Source of the DNA: Clostridiales bacterium
GTDB lineage: Bacteria > Bacillota > Clostridia > Lachnospirales > WQUN01
Length of the DNA stretch: 8,913 nt
Direction: 5' to 3'
NCBI GenBank assembly: GCA_031271275.1
Contig: JAISWA010000067.1
Coordinates: 1 to 8,913 of the forward strand
Made by a program: the position numbers and the translations under genes. Each line of letters opens with the position of its first letter. The first letter of the stretch is position 1. Shown here piece by piece: positions 6,918 through 8,913 of the stretch. Under the pieces are notes generated by a model. That model ran no database searches. It had not been told where the DNA came from and worked only from the letters and a program-made list of their open reading frames with translations.

Positions 6918-7979
6918 TTACGGAAGCGCCACCTTCGCGAGCACCTCCGCGAGGGGGGGCATGGCGTTAAGCGCTTCCTCTTTCGTGTTGTTCTGCGCGC
7001 CGACCTCCACCAACAGCGACTTGGGCAGCATGTGGGTGCTGTAGCGGTAGGCTTTTATGTATAACTTCCGCGTGAAACCCGGGAACATTTCCCCGGCGGC
7101 AAGCTGCATACGGAAACTCAGCGCCAGGTTGTCCGCAAGGTTCGGGTTGGCAAGCCCCGGCGCGGGAATCAGCCCGCCGTTTTGCCGCACCCGGGAAATT
7201 CCGTTTACGAACATGATCTTCGCCGCGCGCTTGCCGTTTATTTCCGCCGTCATGGGCGCGGCGCCGGGGTTTAACCCGTCCCGGTGCAGGTCAATGGCAA
7301 GCTGTATGGACGGGTTCTCTCGCAGAATTTTTTCAACCGCCGGCTCCATGCGCTCATACGCGCCCAGGATTTGCGAATGTCCGTCCACTATATCATAACG
7401 CCCGGTGTGGTGCAGGGTCTCCACCCCGTATTGGTTGCGCAGGATATCCGCGAGCAGCCTTCCCGCGCCCATAATCCCGTCCATGGGGTCGGAAATATCG
7501 CTGTCCGCGAACATTTCATTGGAATGGGTATGGAAAATCAGCACCTTCGGCCCGCTGACCGAAGTATTGATTCGCAGGTCGGAGAGCAGAAACTTCCCGA
7601 TGTTGATATCTGCGGGAAGCAGCTCGGTGTATTTGCTTTCCACGGAATAAAAATGCGCTTTTAAATAGGCGAAGTCGTACAATTTTTCCGTGTCGCCGGC
7701 GGTAAGGTTTTCCTCCCGGAGGGTTTCGTTGGGGTTCACGGGCGTGGTTTCCGGTTGGAATTTTATATCCCCAAGCCCGAGCAAATCCGGGTTTTGGGAA
7801 GCCGGTTTACTGGGAACGCCGGGGTCGGAGAGCGTTCCTCCGCCGGGGTCAAGCAAGGGGCCGTTTTCGTTTAAATAATTTTCAAGGGGCTTGCGGCTTC
7901 CTGCCCAAAGGTAAATCCCGGCGGCAAACAGCGCGAGTACGGCGAGCGTTTTTAAACGCGCCCGGATATATCTTCCCAC
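6918..7979 (-). CDS. spoIIP: Stage II sporulation protein P (SpoIIP), peptidoglycan amidase/endopeptidase
   Basis: SpoIIP works with SpoIID and SpoIIM in the mother cell, degrading septal peptidoglycan to drive engulfment of the forespore. From the GTG at 7979 the protein is 353 residues: a basic start, one membrane anchor at about 11-26 (LAVLALFAAGIYLW), a Pro/Gly-rich linker to about residue 90, then the catalytic domain (PF07454 type). Metal and catalytic residues are visible in FHTHSNE (H150, H152, E155), AIDLHRDG (D230, H232, D234) and LLVEVGAQNNT (E325). An in-frame ATG at 8069 would add 30 unlikely residues; I prefer the GTG because CAAAGGAGG lies eight bases upstream of it and the anchor follows directly. 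A possible sigma-E-like promoter overlaps the longer version. The gene heads the operon with addA, and is divergent from hsp20. Confidence 0.95.
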   Translation of the reverse strand: MGRYIRARLKTLAVLALFAAGIYLWAGSRKPLENYLNENGPLLDPGGGTLSDPGVPSKPASQNPDLLGLGDIKFQPETTPVNPNETLREENLTAGDTEKLYDFAYLKAHFYSVESKYTELLPADINIGKFLLSDLRINTSVSGPKVLIFHTHSNEMFADSDISDPMDGIMGAGRLLADILRNQYGVETLHHTGRYDIVDGHSQILGAYERMEPAVEKILRENPSIQLAIDLHRDGLNPGAAPMTAEINGKRAAKIMFVNGISRVRQNGGLIPAPGLANPNLADNLALSFRMQLAAGEMFPGFTRKLYIKAYRYSTHMLPKSLLVEVGAQNNTKEEALNAMPPLAEVLAKVALP

Positions 7980-8026
7980 GTCCCTCGCCTCCTTTGGCTT
8001 ATGGCAACCGATGTAAACCCAGACTA

Positions 8027-8055
8027 ATTTTATGCCCCGCGCGGCGCCGCAATGC
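8027..8055 (-). promoter_or_regulatory. Possible sigma-E-like promoter of spoIIP
   Basis: On the minus strand, CATAAAAT (8027-8034) resembles the sigma-E -10 consensus CATAYANT with one mismatch. GCATTGC (8049-8055) is a partial -35 (first four positions fit) at a 14-base spacing. The start site would be near 8020, about 40 bases before the GTG. Known spoIIP genes are transcribed under early sporulation sigma factors, so the position is reasonable, but the -35 is poor. Confidence 0.35.
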
Positions 8056-8082
8056 AGAGGCTTGTTCAAGACGCGGAGTCCG

Positions 8083-8121
8083 TTAAAAAATTAAAAAATT
8101 TCATCAATATTTTTTTAAAAA
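8083..8121 (+). promoter_or_regulatory. AT-rich tract upstream of the hsp20 promoter (UP-element-like)
   Basis: About 39 bases made almost only of A/T, with runs of five to seven A or T, end five bases before the -35 of the heat-shock promoter. In an otherwise GC-rich neighbourhood this fits an UP element that contacts the RNA polymerase alpha subunit, or intrinsically bent DNA in the divergent spoIIP/hsp20 region. Confidence 0.45.
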
Positions 8122-8125
8122 CCTG

Positions 8126-8153
8126 TTGACAATAGAAAAGATATGCATATAAT
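8126..8153 (+). promoter_or_regulatory. Consensus sigma-A promoter of hsp20
   Basis: TTGACA (8126-8131) and TATAAT (8148-8153) both match the consensus fully, with a 16-base spacer. The start site is expected near 8160, inside the left arm of the CIRCE operator, which suits repression by HrcA. Confidence 0.9.
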
Positions 8154-8155
8154 AC

Positions 8156-8188
8156 TTGTTAGCACTCACATGCAACGAGTGCTAACAA
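8156..8188 (+). promoter_or_regulatory. CIRCE operator (HrcA repressor binding site)
   Basis: TTAGCACTC-N9-GAGTGCTAA (8159-8185) matches the CIRCE consensus exactly. The symmetry extends to 12-bp arms (8156-8167 and 8177-8188). HrcA bound here would block the overlapping promoter and release it on heat shock, when GroEL is engaged by unfolded protein. The site also forms a stem in the leader of the mRNA. Confidence 0.96.
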
Positions 8189-8195
8189 AATAAAA

Positions 8196-8201
8196 AAGGA
8201 G
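8196..8201 (+). promoter_or_regulatory. Ribosome binding site that fixes the hsp20 start
   Basis: AAGGAG lies eight bases before the ATG at 8210. The in-frame GTG at 8201 overlaps this site, so it cannot be the real start. Confidence 0.85.
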
Positions 8202-8209
8202 TGTTACAC

Positions 8210-8641
8210 ATGGCAGGACTTATTCCATTCAACAGGCGCGGCGCGCTTAACACCGGCTTCCACGACATGCTCGACGACTTCTTCAATATAGGTTGGCCCG
8301 CGCAGCGCAGCCTGATGAACGACACCTTCAAAATGGACGTGGAGGAAGGCGAAAACGAGTATTTAATTACGGCGGAATTACCCGGCGTAGCGAAGGAAGA
8401 AATCAACCTTGACCTGACGGAAGGCCGCTTGAGCATTTCCGTAAAACGCGAGGAGAACGTGAACGAGGAAAAGAAAAACTATATCCACAAGGAGCGCCGC
8501 GTCGCTTCCATGTCGCGCAGCGTCTACCTTTCCGACGCGAACACCGACGACATCTCGGCAAAGCTCGACAACGGCGTGCTGCACATTACCGTCCCCAAGC
8601 GCGAAAAAACGCAGCGGACCCGAAAAATCGATATACTGTAA
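8210..8641 (+). CDS. hsp20: Small heat-shock protein, Hsp20/alpha-crystallin family
   Basis: A 143-residue ATP-independent holdase chaperone that forms oligomers and keeps unfolding proteins soluble. The N-terminal arm (1-38) has the usual LIPFNRRG start and an FHDMLDDFF helix. The alpha-crystallin domain runs from about 39 to 130: FKMDVEEGENEYLITAELPG, EEINLDLTEGRLSISVKRE, the SRSVYLSD strand and the hallmark NGVLHITVPK (121-130). The C-terminal tail carries the I-x-I motif (I140, I142) that docks neighbouring dimers. All family elements are present and the length is typical of clostridial Hsp18/20 proteins. It is a single-gene unit with its own consensus promoter, CIRCE operator and terminator. 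Confidence 0.95.
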   Translation: MAGLIPFNRRGALNTGFHDMLDDFFNIGWPAQRSLMNDTFKMDVEEGENEYLITAELPGVAKEEINLDLTEGRLSISVKREENVNEEKKNYIHKERRVASMSRSVYLSDANTDDISAKLDNGVLHITVPKREKTQRTRKIDIL

Positions 8642-8671
8642 AAATTTTGATAGCTCCATCCTCCTTTCCTG

Positions 8672-8717
8672 AAAAGGGCTGCCGCAACGGTGAAAATCAC
8701 AGAGCGGCAGCCCTTTT
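8672..8717 (+). terminator. Intrinsic terminator of hsp20
   Basis: A perfect 14-bp stem pairs 8672-8685 (AAAAGGGCTGCCGC) with 8704-8717. The 18-base loop contains a small inner hairpin, GTGA-AAA-TCAC (8690-8700). The right arm ends in TTTT and a second TTTT follows three bases later. It lies 30 bases after the hsp20 stop. The A-run on the left arm may let it work partly in the other direction. Confidence 0.88.
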
Positions 8718-8803
8718 GCCTTTTGCCGCGCCGTGCTTTGGTAGGGCATAATAATTCTCTTTTTCCGGTGATTCCATTACGCCGCAACATAACGCCGCCG
8801 CAT

Positions 8804-8833
8804 TTGACAATCCCCTCGCTTGCCCGCTATAAT
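8804..8833 (+). promoter_or_regulatory. Consensus sigma-A promoter for a gene beyond the right edge
   Basis: TTGACA (8804-8809) and TATAAT (8828-8833) are both perfect, with an 18-base spacer. Transcription should start near 8840 and head out of the window. Confidence 0.85.
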
Positions 8834-8852
8834 TGCATAAATTAACAGTCAC

Positions 8853-8890
8853 AATACAAAGACGGTTATCCGCCGCCTTTGTATTTTTTT
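8853..8890 (+). terminator. Terminator-like hairpin in a short leader (possible attenuator)
   Basis: AATACAAAG (8853-8861) pairs perfectly with CTTTGTATT (8877-8885). The loop can form an inner CGG-TTAT-CCG hairpin (8863-8872). A run of seven T ends the structure (8884-8890). It lies only about 13 bases after the predicted start site and before a ribosome binding site, so it would stop transcription ahead of the next gene unless it is overridden. It could also be the 3' end of a very short RNA of about 50 bases. I did not find a convincing antiterminator pairing. Confidence 0.7.
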
Positions 8891-8900
8891 ATTATGATAA

Positions 8901-8908
8901 AGAGGTGG
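8901..8908 (+). promoter_or_regulatory. Ribosome binding site of a gene starting just outside the window
   Basis: AGAGGTGG, followed by AAAAC up to the last base, is a good Shine-Dalgarno sequence at the right distance for a start codon at or just after 8914. The ATG at 8894 is unlikely to be the start because only a T-tract precedes it. Confidence 0.6.
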
Positions 8909-8913
8909 AAAAC

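Noticed and set aside
8201..8641. Longer hsp20 version starting at the GTG at 8201
   Set aside because: The GTG overlaps the AAGGAG ribosome binding site that serves the ATG at 8210.
8894..8913. ATG at 8894 as the start of the gene at the right edge
   Set aside because: Only a T-tract from the hairpin lies upstream, whereas a good Shine-Dalgarno sequence follows it and points to a start just after 8913. A leader peptide cannot be fully excluded.
1..8913. Search by eye for CRISPR arrays, insertion sequences, transposase or phage genes, tRNA and rRNA
   Set aside because: No regularly spaced repeats, terminal inverted repeats with a transposase, integrase-like proteins or RNA gene signatures were seen.

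Overview
The window looks like chromosomal DNA from an endospore-forming Firmicute, probably a moderately high-GC Clostridia lineage. The pointers are an intact SpoIIP (a forespore-engulfment enzyme found only in spore formers), an AddA-type recombination helicase-nuclease, a perfect CIRCE/HrcA operator, strong AGGAGG-like ribosome binding sites, consensus sigma-A promoters and intrinsic terminators with long T-tracts. I cannot name the genus from sequence alone.

Layout. Positions 1-686 (minus) hold the N-terminal two thirds or so of a secreted or anchored putative glycoside hydrolase of the DUF4015 type, with its own promoter. A 332-base non-coding stretch (687-1018) carries that promoter, an 18-bp direct repeat flanking a palindrome, a minus-strand intrinsic terminator and a further hairpin. 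From 7979 down to 1019 five minus-strand genes are packed with gaps of 11-43 bases and read as one operon: spoIIP, addA, a family 2 glycosyltransferase, a COG1533-type radical SAM protein and a pyridoxamine-5'-phosphate-oxidase-like flavoprotein. It ends at the terminator at 840-868. A possible sigma-E-like promoter lies just upstream of spoIIP.

Divergent from spoIIP, on the plus strand, is a small heat-shock protein gene (8210-8641). It has a textbook sigma-A promoter, an AT-rich upstream tract, a perfect CIRCE operator over the start site and a strong terminator. The last 110 bases hold another strong plus-strand promoter, a short leader with an intrinsic-terminator-like hairpin, and a Shine-Dalgarno sequence at the very edge. 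This suggests an attenuated gene that begins just outside the window.

How it fits together. SpoIIP and AddA share a transcription unit, which would link peptidoglycan remodelling in sporulation with double-strand-break processing, although addB is not adjacent. The last two operon genes are visibly less GC-rich than spoIIP and addA and may be a later addition. The hsp20 gene is an independent HrcA-controlled stress unit. I see no mobile element, CRISPR array, tRNA or rRNA, and no clearly new multi-gene system. The most interesting leads are the terminator-bearing leader at the right edge, the spoIIP-addA linkage and the repeat-palindrome structure at 746-812.
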